Source: Thalassospira xiamenensis M-5 = DSM 17429 (lineage in GTDB: Bacteria; Pseudomonadota; Alphaproteobacteria; Rhodospirillales; Thalassospiraceae). Taken from it: a stretch of 64,000 nt of DNA. Below, piece after piece: positions 9,249-18,316 of this stretch. The notes beneath the pieces were generated by a model, which worked only from the letters and a program-made list of their open reading frames with translations, did not search any database and was not told the origin of the DNA. Each line of letters starts with the position of its first letter. Position 1 is the stretch's first letter. The position numbers and the translations under genes are program-made. Location: the NCBI RefSeq assembly GCF_000300235.2, contig NZ_CP004388.1, positions 1,159,501 to 1,223,500 on the forward strand, read 5' to 3'.

Positions 9249-11729
9249 ATGCCAAAAATGCTGAGCCTTCCCGGTGTCGCATTTCTTGCCTTCTGTGCCA
9301 TCGCCCCTGTGTTTCTGCTTTTCTCGTCGCTTGATGACGATCTGGTGTCGGGCATTACCGTCTCGGTTCTGGTGGTCGTGGAATTCATCGCGCTGCTGTC
9401 AATGTGCATTGGCTGGATCCTGTTCGACATCACCAAGCGCAAGCAGATTTTCTATTTGGCGGCCGCGATGGGGGTGCTGCTGATCAGCGACCTTTTGGGT
9501 ATTCCCAACCTTCTTGCGGCCCGCAGCGTGTTGGGGCAGGAACAGGCACTTGGTTCCTTTACCGGCCTTCTGGTTCTTGTGTTACGACTGGGCTCTTTCT
9601 GGCTGGTTGTCATGAGCTGGCATGTCGCAAACCGTCATGAAAGCCGTCAGGGTACTGATCAGGTGTGGGCAATGGTGCCCGGGCTGATCATTGCCGGTGT
9701 CGCGGTTCAGGCATTTCTGGTCTGGTTCATGCCCGGTGTTTCAAGCGATGTCAGCGGGGCATTGCAAAATATCAGCACGCTTATCCTGTTTCCGACAACA
9801 ATCATGATTTTTGCCGGGGCGGCGGGGTATCTGGTGCGGTGCCATTACCGGTTTTGCCTTTCCGAAAGCCTGATCTGTTTCACGCTGCTGATTGGCTGCT
9901 TCAATCATCTGGCATTTTTCGTATTCGGTCCGGAACACGCCGATATTGTCGCGCGCTTCATCATTCCATCGCGCCTGATCAGTTACAGTTTTGCCCTGGC
10001 TTTCATGTTGCTGGAATTGCGCAGCCATTATCGACAGTCATTTCAGGCAAGTTCGGCCAAAAGCGAATTTCTGGCGACCATGAGCCACGAAATCAGAACA
10101 CCGTTAAATGGCATTCTGGGCATGGCGCAATTGTTGCGGCAAAGTCAGCTTGACGATGCGCAAAAGGAACGGGTCAGTGCGATCTTGTCATCCGGGCGGG
10201 CGCTGATGGCGCTTTTGAACGATATCCTTGATATGAGCAAGATCGAGGCCGGTCGGGTCGAGTTGGAAAAACGCCCCTTTCACCCATCCGATATTACCTA
10301 TGATCTGTTTCGTGCCATTGCCGACATGGCACGCGAAAAGAACCTTTCCCTGCATTGTGATGATGCACCGTTGGCAACAAGGGTGTTTACCGGTGATGAA
10401 GTCCGGTTTCGCCAGATACTGTGGAACCTGTTGTCAAATGCAGTGAAATTCACCCGGAAGGGATCGGTAAGGTTGGAAGTCACCCGGGAGGAAAATGTAC
10501 CGGAACGGGTGCGCGACCTGATTGCGGATGAGGAAGTTTACCATTTTGCCGTTATCGATACCGGCATCGGAATTCCGCGGGATCGTCAGGAACAGATATT
10601 TTCCCCCTTTAGCCAGGCCGACAATTCCACCATGCGGCAATATGGTGGAACGGGGCTTGGTCTTTCGATTGCACGCAGTCTGACGGAATTGATGGGCGGC
10701 TTCATGAAGGTCGATAGTACCGAGGGCAAGGGAACGCGATTTGATGTGTGGCTGCCGTTTGAAGCCCGCCGATCGGAACGGCATGAGCATGGGGGCGGCC
10801 AGATTGCCGAGAGCAGAGGCGACAGTGTTCTTTCGGGTAGTCGCATTCTTGTTGCCGAGGATAACGAGATTAATGCCAACGTGATCCGCGGGCTGTTGCT
10901 GCGTTATGGATTGGTTGTCGATATCGTCCCCAATGGTCGCCAGGCCGTGCATGCCTTCCAGCAGAATGACTATGATGCGATCCTGATGGATGCCCATATG
11001 CCGGTTCTGGATGGTGAGGGGGCGACCCGCCATATCCGTGAACTGGAACGTGTCACCAGAGGTGGACGTGTTCCTATCATTTGTGTAACGGCCGAAGCAT
11101 TCAGTGATCGCCATCGTGATTTTCTGGCGGCGGGCATGGACGAGGTTATGACTAAGCCTGTCGAAGAACGCAGGCTTTACGGTGTTCTGTTACGCTTCCT
11201 GAGAAACCGTGGCGGCGGGTATTCTGTAACATCCGGTTTGCAGGTTAAAGATGCCGATATGGAAGTGAACCTGCCCGACGCCTTGCCCGTAGATAGTCCG
11301 ACGCGAACGGTTAACAGGGATAACGCAACGGCAGACGCAAAACCCGTACCCGAGCCGGCTAAAGCAAACATATCTGCCAAAGAGACAAAAATGAATCTGA
11401 TCGACAAAACACGTTTCGAGGAAATGAGTCGTGCCTTGGGTGCCGATCAGATGGCCAGCCTGATTGACCTGCTGCCGGCATCCTATCAGGAAGAACGCGA
11501 AAAGATCATCGCAGCAATTGCCGATGGTGACCGCGAAAGCCTTCGCCGTGCGGCACACACGATCAAGGGAATGGCGGCAAACCTTGCGGCAGAAAAGCTG
11601 GCGGTCGATGCCCGCCAGTTGGAACTTTATGAAGGCGACTTTGATGGGGCGATCCATGACCGGATTGCCAAACTGGATCGTCTTGCCGAAGACACGGCAG
11701 ATGCCATGCGCAAGGCATTGCAGGACTGA
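9249..11729 (+). CDS. Hybrid sensor histidine kinase with receiver and Hpt domains
   Basis: Multi-step phosphorelay kinase of 826 residues. Seven or eight hydrophobic segments fill residues 5-265 with no recognised periplasmic domain. HisKA follows with His280 (ATMSHEIRTPLNG), then HATPase (N box NLLSNAVKF, DTGIGIP, GGTGLGLS), a receiver with Asp581 (ILMDAHMPVLDG), and a C-terminal Hpt domain with His770 (RRAAHTIKGMAAN). The phosphate path would be His280 to Asp581 to His770, then to an external receiver that is not adjacent. The ATG at 9249 is chosen because upstream codons of this frame run into the preceding dioxygenase gene. Candidate targets in the window are the sigma-54 regulator and the receiver of the PP2C protein. 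Confidence 0.92.
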   Translation: MPKMLSLPGVAFLAFCAIAPVFLLFSSLDDDLVSGITVSVLVVVEFIALLSMCIGWILFDITKRKQIFYLAAAMGVLLISDLLGIPNLLAARSVLGQEQALGSFTGLLVLVLRLGSFWLVVMSWHVANRHESRQGTDQVWAMVPGLIIAGVAVQAFLVWFMPGVSSDVSGALQNISTLILFPTTIMIFAGAAGYLVRCHYRFCLSESLICFTLLIGCFNHLAFFVFGPEHADIVARFIIPSRLISYSFALAFMLLELRSHYRQSFQASSAKSEFLATMSHEIRTPLNGILGMAQLLRQSQLDDAQKERVSAILSSGRALMALLNDILDMSKIEAGRVELEKRPFHPSDITYDLFRAIADMAREKNLSLHCDDAPLATRVFTGDEVRFRQILWNLLSNAVKFTRKGSVRLEVTREENVPERVRDLIADEEVYHFAVIDTGIGIPRDRQEQIFSPFSQADNSTMRQYGGTGLGLSIARSLTELMGGFMKVDSTEGKGTRFDVWLPFEARRSERHEHGGGQIAESRGDSVLSGSRILVAEDNEINANVIRGLLLRYGLVVDIVPNGRQAVHAFQQNDYDAILMDAHMPVLDGEGATRHIRELERVTRGGRVPIICVTAEAFSDRHRDFLAAGMDEVMTKPVEERRLYGVLLRFLRNRGGGYSVTSGLQVKDADMEVNLPDALPVDSPTRTVNRDNATADAKPVPEPAKANISAKETKMNLIDKTRFEEMSRALGADQMASLIDLLPASYQEEREKIIAAIADGDRESLRRAAHTIKGMAANLAAEKLAVDARQLELYEGDFDGAIHDRIAKLDRLAEDTADAMRKALQD

Positions 11730-11798
11730 TAGCTGCAATACACGAAAACGCCCGCTTCATATTCGAGCAGGCCTTTTTGTGGAAAACTGCTTTGTATA

Positions 11799-12950
11799 TC
11801 AGCGCGTGACCAGGTCGAGTTGATGACGTGATATGGCTTCGTTGCCTGTTTTGGTAACAATCACCGAATGGCCGGGGCACATGGCGATGCCGCTTTCGCT
11901 GTCCATCAGGATCATATGCAGGAAGTAAACCATGCCCGGTTCGGCGATCACCGGATTGCCATGATAAAACATCGGCCAGTCCATCCAGTTCGGGGCAAAG
12001 GTCGTTCCCATTGAATAACCGCACGCGTTTAGACGGTGGGCTTTCATGCCGCCTGCATCGCAAACCCTGGCATAGGCATCGAATACCTTGCCGATTGGTT
12101 CGCCGGGTTTAAGCGCATCGCGGCAGGCGACCATGGCATCCGTTGCGACCTTGTGCATTTCAACGTGGCGCGATGTTGCCTTGCCGATTGGGATGGTGCG
12201 CATCATCGCAGCATGATAATGCCGATAGGCTCCCGCCCATTCCAGCGTGATCTGATCCGTGTCAGCCAGATGTTTGCGCCCGGTGAAGTAACGGCAAAGC
12301 AGTGCATCGCGTCCGGCACCGATAATGAATTCATTGCCGGGATAATCCCCGCCCCCTTTGAAAATAGCGCCCTGCATGGCGGCCAGTATGTCGCCTTCAA
12401 ACGCACCTGTATGGACGGTTTCAAGGGCGGCATCCCATGCGTCATCGGCAAGACTGGCGGCGGTGCGGATATAATCGAGTTCCGCCGGGCTTTTGACAAC
12501 GCGCAGTTCCGATACCAGACGGGATGCGTCGGTAAGCGTGCAGAAACCGTCAAGTGCTGCATCAAGCTTTTTACCATTGGCGGCGGTCAACCCATAGGCA
12601 TCGTATTCAACGCCAAGTTTTTTGCCGCCACAGCCAAACTCCGCCAGCATGTCGCGCAGTTGCAATGCAGGGTTCACATCCGGGCCATCGACCCAGATAC
12701 GGATATCTTCGATGTCGGATGTATGTTGTGCCTGACGCAAATCCGGTGCGCGGGTAATAAGGGCAATGCGGCCGTCAGCCCCCAGATACAGGCACTGGAA
12801 AAACACATAACCGAACGTGTCATACCCCGTCAGATAGAACATGCTTTCCTGGCGGAACATCAGCAGGCCATCAAGACCGGCGGCTTCAAGACGTGCAACC
12901 GTTTTTGTGCGGCGGGCCGACAGTTCGGCGCGTTCAAAATGCAATGCCAT
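11799..12950 (-). CDS. M24-family (creatinase/aminopeptidase P fold) protein lacking usual metal ligands
   Basis: Protein of 383 residues with the two-domain layout of the M24 family: an N-terminal creatinase-like domain (FYLTGYDTFGYV, WVDGPDVNP) and a C-terminal pita-bread domain. The five Asp/His/Glu residues that bind two metals in aminopeptidase P are not recognisable. LEWAGAYRHYHAAMMRT occupies the site of the usual Asp pair, the GHGIG region reads GYSMGTTFAP, and MVYFLHM replaces the MV..TEPG Glu. It therefore looks more like metal-independent creatinase-type hydrolases acting on small C-N compounds than a peptidase. The ATG at 12950 has AGGGAAG upstream; a longer frame to 13058 has no support. 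Substrate unknown. Confidence 0.82.
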   Translation of the reverse strand: MALHFERAELSARRTKTVARLEAAGLDGLLMFRQESMFYLTGYDTFGYVFFQCLYLGADGRIALITRAPDLRQAQHTSDIEDIRIWVDGPDVNPALQLRDMLAEFGCGGKKLGVEYDAYGLTAANGKKLDAALDGFCTLTDASRLVSELRVVKSPAELDYIRTAASLADDAWDAALETVHTGAFEGDILAAMQGAIFKGGGDYPGNEFIIGAGRDALLCRYFTGRKHLADTDQITLEWAGAYRHYHAAMMRTIPIGKATSRHVEMHKVATDAMVACRDALKPGEPIGKVFDAYARVCDAGGMKAHRLNACGYSMGTTFAPNWMDWPMFYHGNPVIAEPGMVYFLHMILMDSESGIAMCPGHSVIVTKTGNEAISRHQLDLVTR

Positions 12951-13250
12951 GGGGGCTTCCCTGATTGTGATTGTTGATTTGCCAATGACGCTAACAAACT
13001 CCGTGAACACGAAATAGTAAAAAATACGATCCAATGATGTTTTGTTGATAAATTGCAATTGTTGGGCGGCGATCTTTCCGGGATTGTCGTTTCAGATCAT
13101 GATCTTACCGAAAGAAATCAGTAAATTTTGTTCGAAACCGTAGACATTTTTTCATTCCATCCCAAATGAAATGTAATGGCAGTGTCACAAAGGGCATCGA
13201 AATTGCCCGATGCCAGTTCCGCTTAAGACCATCCCCCTCAGGAGGCAAAA

Positions 13251-13436
13251 GTGGCTAGCTATCAGAAATTTTCTGGAAATGCGCCGGCAACGTCATCGCG
13301 AGAAAGACAGTTCAAACCGGCCTATGAAAAATGGCGGCGCGACGATCTTTATCACCTTGCCAAGCAGCACGGGATCGAGAACCGCGCGAGTATGTCGACC
13401 GACGAACTGGCCCGTGCGTTGCGCGATATTGGTTAG
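13251..13436 (+). CDS. Small Rho-N/SAP-like domain protein
   Basis: Basic protein of 61 residues with a GTG start four bases after a near-perfect Shine-Dalgarno (CAGGAGG), so it is probably well translated. The C-terminal half, LYHLAKQHGIENRASMS followed by TDELARALRDI, resembles the Rho N-terminal/SAP-like helix-extended-loop-helix that binds nucleic acid, with a charged tail before it. A 7-bp inverted repeat (GGCATCG/CGATGCC, 13193-13214) lies about 30 bases upstream and could form an mRNA hairpin. A good terminator follows, so it is a single-gene unit. The role is unknown; nucleic-acid binding is inference from the fold resemblance. Confidence 0.78.
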   Translation: MASYQKFSGNAPATSSRERQFKPAYEKWRRDDLYHLAKQHGIENRASMSTDELARALRDIG

Positions 13437-13463
13437 ACAGGGCTTCTTTTCGGTGACTTTTGG

Positions 13464-13500
13464 GTGTCCTGCTGTTTGCGGGACGCCGCATAATTTTTGT
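13464..13500 (+). terminator. Rho-independent terminator of the small Rho-N-like gene
   Basis: A nine-pair stem with two G-U pairs (GTGTCCTGC with GCGGGACGC, five-base loop) starts 28 bases after the stop codon and is followed by ATAATTTTTG. Confidence 0.7.
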
Positions 13501-13637
13501 GCCTGATATCTTCCGGATGCGGTTTTGGGAGGTAACAGGCAAGGTAACAGTAAGGTTAAATTGACCTGACATGCTTGCTGCTCGCGGGACTGTCGCCCTA
13601 CCTTCCCTATGGCCAGTCGAGCCATATGGAGGATCCC

Positions 13638-14381
13638 GTGAAGCCAGTACAACTTGTTTATCACCGTGGCGACAGCCTTAATGCGCCGGAAAATACCTTT
13701 GCCAGCGCCGAAAGTGCGATTGTGGCGGGGGCGGACTATATCGAATTCGATGTGTGTCAGTCCGCCGACGAAGTTCTGTATGTCATGCATGACGCAACCG
13801 TGGATCGGACAACCGATGGCACCGGTGCCATTGCGGAAATGACCAGCGCGGAAATTGACCGGCTGGATGCCGGGTCTTGGTTCAATCCGGCATTCGCAGG
13901 CGAGCCGGTGCCGCGGCTTGAAGACTTTCTGCGCCGTCTAAAGGGGCGGGTGAAAATATATTGCGAGATCAAGCAGGCAGATGCGGGCAGGGTTGTCGAA
14001 ATGCTTGATGGTTTTGCCTTCGTAAACGATGTTTTTGTCAGTTCTTTTTCTGCCGACATTCGTGACGACCTGCGCCGGATTGCACCGGATATCCGGCGCA
14101 ATGTGCAGCTTCATATTGCCGGTTCGCTAGAACAGGCGATCCATCATGAACAGGCACATATTTTCGAATTTCTTGAGGGAAATGTGACACGCGACGCAAT
14201 AAATGAAGCAAAGGCGCGTGGTCTTGAGACGATGATTTTCATTGATACACCCAATGCGGAACTTTTTGCCAAACTTGTCGAATGGCAGATTGACTATGTC
14301 AATCTGGATTATGCGGCGCTTTTCCGCGCGGTTCAGCAGGAAGTCATGTTGCGTTTGGATGGTGCCGCCCAGACGATCTGA
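13638..14381 (+). CDS. Glycerophosphodiester phosphodiesterase
   Basis: Hydrolyses glycerophosphodiesters to an alcohol and glycerol 3-phosphate. 247 residues from the GTG at 13638, which has GGAGG five bases upstream; an ATG at 13626 lacks such a site. Family motifs are clear: HRGDSLNAPENT near the N-terminus, the IEFDV Glu/Asp pair, MHDATVDRTTDGTG with the catalytic His-Asp, and YCEIKQ. No signal peptide, so it is cytoplasmic like UgpQ. No ugp transporter is next to it; the following gene encodes a sugar-binding protein of a different type, and a functional link is not established. Confidence 0.88.
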   Translation: MKPVQLVYHRGDSLNAPENTFASAESAIVAGADYIEFDVCQSADEVLYVMHDATVDRTTDGTGAIAEMTSAEIDRLDAGSWFNPAFAGEPVPRLEDFLRRLKGRVKIYCEIKQADAGRVVEMLDGFAFVNDVFVSSFSADIRDDLRRIAPDIRRNVQLHIAGSLEQAIHHEQAHIFEFLEGNVTRDAINEAKARGLETMIFIDTPNAELFAKLVEWQIDYVNLDYAALFRAVQQEVMLRLDGAAQTI

Positions 14382-14512
14382 TCCTTCCGTAGGCCAACTT
14401 GATTTGACCTTTTGGATATAATTGGTTAATGCGGCGACACTGAAAATAAACAGGCGATCATCGTCCTTTGCACGGTGGGAAAGGCCTGTGACCGGTGTCG
14501 AGGGAATAGTCT

Positions 14513-15661
14513 TTGAAACTTGTAAGCTGGATCGCTGCGCTGTGCGCGATTTTGGGGGGCGCGATGCATGTTGATGCGCGTGACCTGAACAATGTTTCCG
14601 AACCGCGCATCGCTTTTATCAATCCGGGTTATGGTGATCGCGGTTTCTGGAAAGACGTGCGCGACACCATGCAGGCCGCAGCCGATCAGTTCGGTTTTGA
14701 TCTTGTTGTGTTTGACAGCGACCGTGACTGGAAACAGATGGCCGAAAGCGCCAATCGTGTTTTTGCCATGAATCCCCCGCCCGATTACATCATCGCGGTT
14801 AATGAACATCAGCAAGGTACCCGGATCGTTCTTGAGGCGCAGGAACGCAACATTCCGGTTCTGATGCTGCTCAATGATCTGACCGATGAACAAAAGCAGC
14901 GATTTGGCCGACCGGGCAGGGAACTCGGCTTCTGGATTGCGACGCTGGTTCCTGATAACGAGCGTGCCGGATTTGAAATTGCCCAGTCGTTGGCTATTGC
15001 CGCAAAGGACGCACATAATGGCGGTTTGCGCAAAGACCTTTGCCTTTTGTCTTTGGCCGGGGACAGCATGACACCGGCGTCGCTGCAGCGGCTCCGGGGG
15101 CTTGATATGGCATTGGAACAGTATCCCTTGCTTCGTGAACAGCGTCGCCTTGTGGTCAATTGGTCATTTGAGGAGGCCTATCGCAGGACTGCGGAATGGC
15201 TTGCCACAGGTGGCTGTCTGGATGCGGTGTGGGCTGCCAATGACAGTATCGCCCTTGGTGCAATCAAGGCGATCGAAGAATTCGGAAAAGTTCCCGGGAA
15301 GGATGTCTTTGTTGGCGGCTTGAACTGGTCCACCGAAGGATTGGAAAATGTTGCCAGTGGCAAAATGACGATGACGCATGGCGGACATTTTCTGGCGGGT
15401 GCGTGGATTATGGTATTGCTAAAAGATTACCTTGAAGGCATTGAAAAAATGACAACAAATCCCGAAGTATCTTTCGGAATGCAGGCAATAACACGGGATA
15501 ATTTCGAGACCTACAAGCAGGTTCTTGGCGACCGTGACTGGAATAAGATTGATTTTTCACAGTTCAGCCTTGTCAGCAATCCGGAACAAAGGGACTATCG
15601 GTTCAGGATCGAGGAACTGAATTCGGCGCAGGAACGTGATTGGCCAATACCGTCGCGCTGA
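14513..15661 (+). CDS. Periplasmic sugar-binding-like protein (type I PBP), probable sensor
   Basis: A 382-residue type I periplasmic binding protein (RbsB/LacI fold). An N-terminal signal peptide (hydrophobic WIAALCAILGGAM, then VDA) is followed by RIAFINPGYGDRGFW and the two-lobe pattern including AANDSIALGAIKAI. The TTG start is preceded by AGGGA. No ABC ATPase or permease is nearby. The next gene, 30 bases on, is a membrane diguanylate cyclase. This suggests the protein reports a periplasmic ligand to the cyclase rather than feeding a transporter, as NspS does for MbaA in Vibrio. The ligand is unknown. Confidence 0.85.
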   Translation: MKLVSWIAALCAILGGAMHVDARDLNNVSEPRIAFINPGYGDRGFWKDVRDTMQAAADQFGFDLVVFDSDRDWKQMAESANRVFAMNPPPDYIIAVNEHQQGTRIVLEAQERNIPVLMLLNDLTDEQKQRFGRPGRELGFWIATLVPDNERAGFEIAQSLAIAAKDAHNGGLRKDLCLLSLAGDSMTPASLQRLRGLDMALEQYPLLREQRRLVVNWSFEEAYRRTAEWLATGGCLDAVWAANDSIALGAIKAIEEFGKVPGKDVFVGGLNWSTEGLENVASGKMTMTHGGHFLAGAWIMVLLKDYLEGIEKMTTNPEVSFGMQAITRDNFETYKQVLGDRDWNKIDFSQFSLVSNPEQRDYRFRIEELNSAQERDWPIPSR

Positions 15662-15691
15662 TTGGACTGGCTTTAATGGAAAGGGTGCCGT

Positions 15692-17140
15692 GTGTCTAAG
15701 ACAGGAAAGGATACCGTTCAGGACCTGTCTGGACTGAAGCTTGGCAGTTCTGTTGCGACAAGGCAGCTTAAATATTCCCTGTTGGCCGCAATGCTACTTG
15801 GTTTTGTTATCACGGCTTTTCAGATTTTCACCGACTATCAATGGCTTGAGGGTGTCTATCAGCAGGCCAACGAGCGTGTTGTTGATAGCAGCCTGCCTGT
15901 GGCGGCCGAAGCGGTGACAAAAAAGGATGCAGCATTGGCCGAGGTCATGGCGCGCGGCATGATGCTGCAAAGATCCATTTCCAGTGTCAAAATACAGCTT
16001 GGCGATGGCTCCGTTCTTTATCAAAGAAAACGTCCGGTAGGGGAAATTCCAACCTCGCGATGGGCGGAAAAGTTGTTTGGCGGTTTGCAGCAGCTTGAAA
16101 TCCCGCTTCAAAATGAAAACAACCCGTCTGCCGATGCCTTGGGAACACTGGTCGTTGCCCTGAATCCCCAGGTTTATGTAACTGCGTTCATGTCGCGGTC
16201 TGCCTGGTCGTTTTTGGCCAACATGGTTTTTGCGGCCACCATGGCGGTGGTATTTGCCGCGCTCAGTTATTTTGTGTTTTCACGCCCCTTGGTGAAGCTG
16301 GCGCATTACATCGTCAATTCCGATCCGTCGGATGTTAAACGGTCGCTGGATATGCCGCCAACGTACCGTCATGACGATGAAGTGCAATTGCTGAGTTCGG
16401 TTACGGTAGGGCTTTTTGGCATGATACGGGGGCAAATCGGGCAATTGCAGCGCGCGCGTGATGATTTGCAGGACGCAAATGTCAATCTGGAAACGCGGGT
16501 TGAAAGTCGGACGCGCGCATTGAATGAAGCCATGGGCAAGCTTGAAGTGCTGGCTTCGACAGATCCGTTGACCGGTCTTGCCAACCGTCGCATTTTTATG
16601 ATGCGTCTTGAAGAAAACCTTTCGATCTGGAAGCGTCGCGATACGCCGATGAGTATCATTTTGCTCGATATTGATAGGTTCAAGCTTTTGAATGACACCT
16701 ATGGTCATCAGGCCGGAGATGCGGTTTTGGTATCACTGGCAAAGCTTTTGAAATACAGCCTGCGTGATATCGATTTGCCAGCCCGACTGGGCGGGGAAGA
16801 GTTTGCGGTTCTTCTTCCGGGGGAGGGGGCGGAAGGTGCTATGATCCTTGCAGAGCGTCTTCGGAGCGCGTTTGAACAGGATGCTGTTGCCTTCGGCGGC
16901 AAGCATTTGAACTACACGTCAAGTTTCGGGGTGATATCCCTGCCTGCACAGGGGACGGCTGGAAAATTGGATGCGCAAGTTGCCAAAAACGTTGCATTGC
17001 TGAAATCCCGCGAAAACACAGATGTTGCCGATATTCTTTATTCGCTGGTCGATGCCGCACTTTATCAAGCCAAGGAAACAGGGCGAAATCGTTGTGTGAC
17101 TGTCGATCTTGCCAATCTGGCTGATCAGATCAGCGCTTGA
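15692..17140 (+). CDS. Membrane diguanylate cyclase with periplasmic sensor domain
   Basis: 482 residues from a GTG start. A transmembrane helix (about 28-46), a periplasmic domain of about 125 residues, a second helix (about 172-195, LANMVFAATMAVVFAALSYF), a HAMP-like linker, a coiled coil and a C-terminal GGDEF domain follow in order. The active site is GGEEF (367-371), and RDID five residues upstream is a complete RxxD product-inhibition site, so an active, feedback-inhibited c-di-GMP synthase is expected. It lies in an operon with the preceding periplasmic binding protein, its likely input. It ends 8 bases before the convergent rodA gene. Confidence 0.92.
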   Translation: MSKTGKDTVQDLSGLKLGSSVATRQLKYSLLAAMLLGFVITAFQIFTDYQWLEGVYQQANERVVDSSLPVAAEAVTKKDAALAEVMARGMMLQRSISSVKIQLGDGSVLYQRKRPVGEIPTSRWAEKLFGGLQQLEIPLQNENNPSADALGTLVVALNPQVYVTAFMSRSAWSFLANMVFAATMAVVFAALSYFVFSRPLVKLAHYIVNSDPSDVKRSLDMPPTYRHDDEVQLLSSVTVGLFGMIRGQIGQLQRARDDLQDANVNLETRVESRTRALNEAMGKLEVLASTDPLTGLANRRIFMMRLEENLSIWKRRDTPMSIILLDIDRFKLLNDTYGHQAGDAVLVSLAKLLKYSLRDIDLPARLGGEEFAVLLPGEGAEGAMILAERLRSAFEQDAVAFGGKHLNYTSSFGVISLPAQGTAGKLDAQVAKNVALLKSRENTDVADILYSLVDAALYQAKETGRNRCVTVDLANLADQISA

Positions 17141-17148
17141 GTTGGGGG

Positions 17149-18312
17149 CTATTGACGGCCGTCGTCATTTCCCTGTCTTGAAATCCGTATATCGCGGTGG
17201 ATTGATACACTCATCAGAAGGCCAAAGCTGACAAGAATTGTCATCATCACCGTGCCGCCATACGAGACCAGCGGCAACGGAACACCGACCACAGGGATAA
17301 GTCCCATCACCATGGCGATGTTGATGAAGACATACAGGAAAAAGGTCGAGGTGATCCCGATTGCGACAAGGCGACCGAACTGGTTGCGGCACCGAAGCGC
17401 AATCACATAACCATACATGATTACCATGGTATAAAGCAGCAGCAACGCCAATCCGCCAACCAGCCCGAACTCTTCACCCAGCATGGTAAAGATAAAGTCG
17501 GTCTGTTTTTCCGGCAGGAAGTTCAGATGGCTTTGCGATCCCAGCATATAACCCTTGCCAAACAGGCCGCCCGACCCAAGGGCAATCTTTGACTGGGTAA
17601 TGTGATAGCCCGCGCCAAGCGGATCATTTTCAGGGTTCAGGAACGTCAGAACGCGGTTTTTCTGATAATCGCGCAGAAACTGCCAGCCGATGGGAATGAT
17701 TGCCAGAACCGCGCCAAGTATCAGGGCGAATTTCCACATCCGAACCCCGGCAAGCCAGAAGATGACGCCGCCACCGGCAATCAGCAATAGGGCAGTACCC
17801 AGATCAGGCTGGCGCAACACCAGTGCCGCAGGAGCCAGAACCATTAAAAGTGGCGGTATCAAAAGCGGAATGCGCCCCACTTCTTCGACAGTCAGGCCGT
17901 GGAAATAACGCGCAAGTGCCAGCACAAGCGAGATTTTCATCAGTTCGGATGGTTGCAACTGGAAGAAACCAAGATTGATCCAGCGTTGCGCCCCCATGCC
18001 AATATCCCCCTTGATTTCAACCCCAATCAGAAGGATCAGCGCGACGAAATAGGAAAAATAGGCAAGTTTCAACCAGACACGGACATCGGTAACCGCGATG
18101 CCAATCATCACGATGGCACCAACAGCAAAACGCATCATCTGACGTTCTGCCCATGGTTCAACCGAACCGTTGGCCGCCGAATACAGCATGGCAAAACCGA
18201 TCCCCGCCAGTGTGGAAATCAGCAATACCAACGTCCAGTTAAGCATTAAAAGACGGCGACCGATTGGCACGTAATCCGGATCTTCGCCGATACGATATCT
18301 GCGGCTTGCCAT
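17149..18312 (-). CDS. rodA: Rod-shape determining peptidoglycan glycosyltransferase RodA
   Basis: SEDS-family polymerase of 387 residues with about ten membrane segments. It builds glycan strands for cell elongation together with PBP2. Hallmarks are GAQRWINLGFFQLQPSEL, the RQPDLGTAL motif, FLPEKQTDFIF and PLPLVSYGGT. The start codon lies 4 bases after the mrdA stop, so the two are co-transcribed and probably co-translated. It is the last gene of the mreBCD-mrdA-rodA run. Confidence 0.98.
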   Translation of the reverse strand: MASRRYRIGEDPDYVPIGRRLLMLNWTLVLLISTLAGIGFAMLYSAANGSVEPWAERQMMRFAVGAIVMIGIAVTDVRVWLKLAYFSYFVALILLIGVEIKGDIGMGAQRWINLGFFQLQPSELMKISLVLALARYFHGLTVEEVGRIPLLIPPLLMVLAPAALVLRQPDLGTALLLIAGGGVIFWLAGVRMWKFALILGAVLAIIPIGWQFLRDYQKNRVLTFLNPENDPLGAGYHITQSKIALGSGGLFGKGYMLGSQSHLNFLPEKQTDFIFTMLGEEFGLVGGLALLLLYTMVIMYGYVIALRCRNQFGRLVAIGITSTFFLYVFINIAMVMGLIPVVGVPLPLVSYGGTVMMTILVSFGLLMSVSIHRDIRISRQGNDDGRQ

Positions 18313-18316
18313 CGTT

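Noticed and set aside
11799-12950. Ectoine hydrolase (DoeA) as identity of the M24 protein
   Set aside because: Tempting because ectD is in the window, but no doe genes are adjacent and the sequence does not clearly match that subgroup.
12036-12977. 313-codon plus-strand frame opposite the M24 gene
   Set aside because: Mirror frame of a well-supported gene; no ribosome site and no recognisable domain.
13638-14381. Glycerophosphodiesterase as part of a ugp uptake operon
   Set aside because: No ugp transporter genes; the neighbouring binding protein is of the type I sugar class and is coupled to a cyclase.
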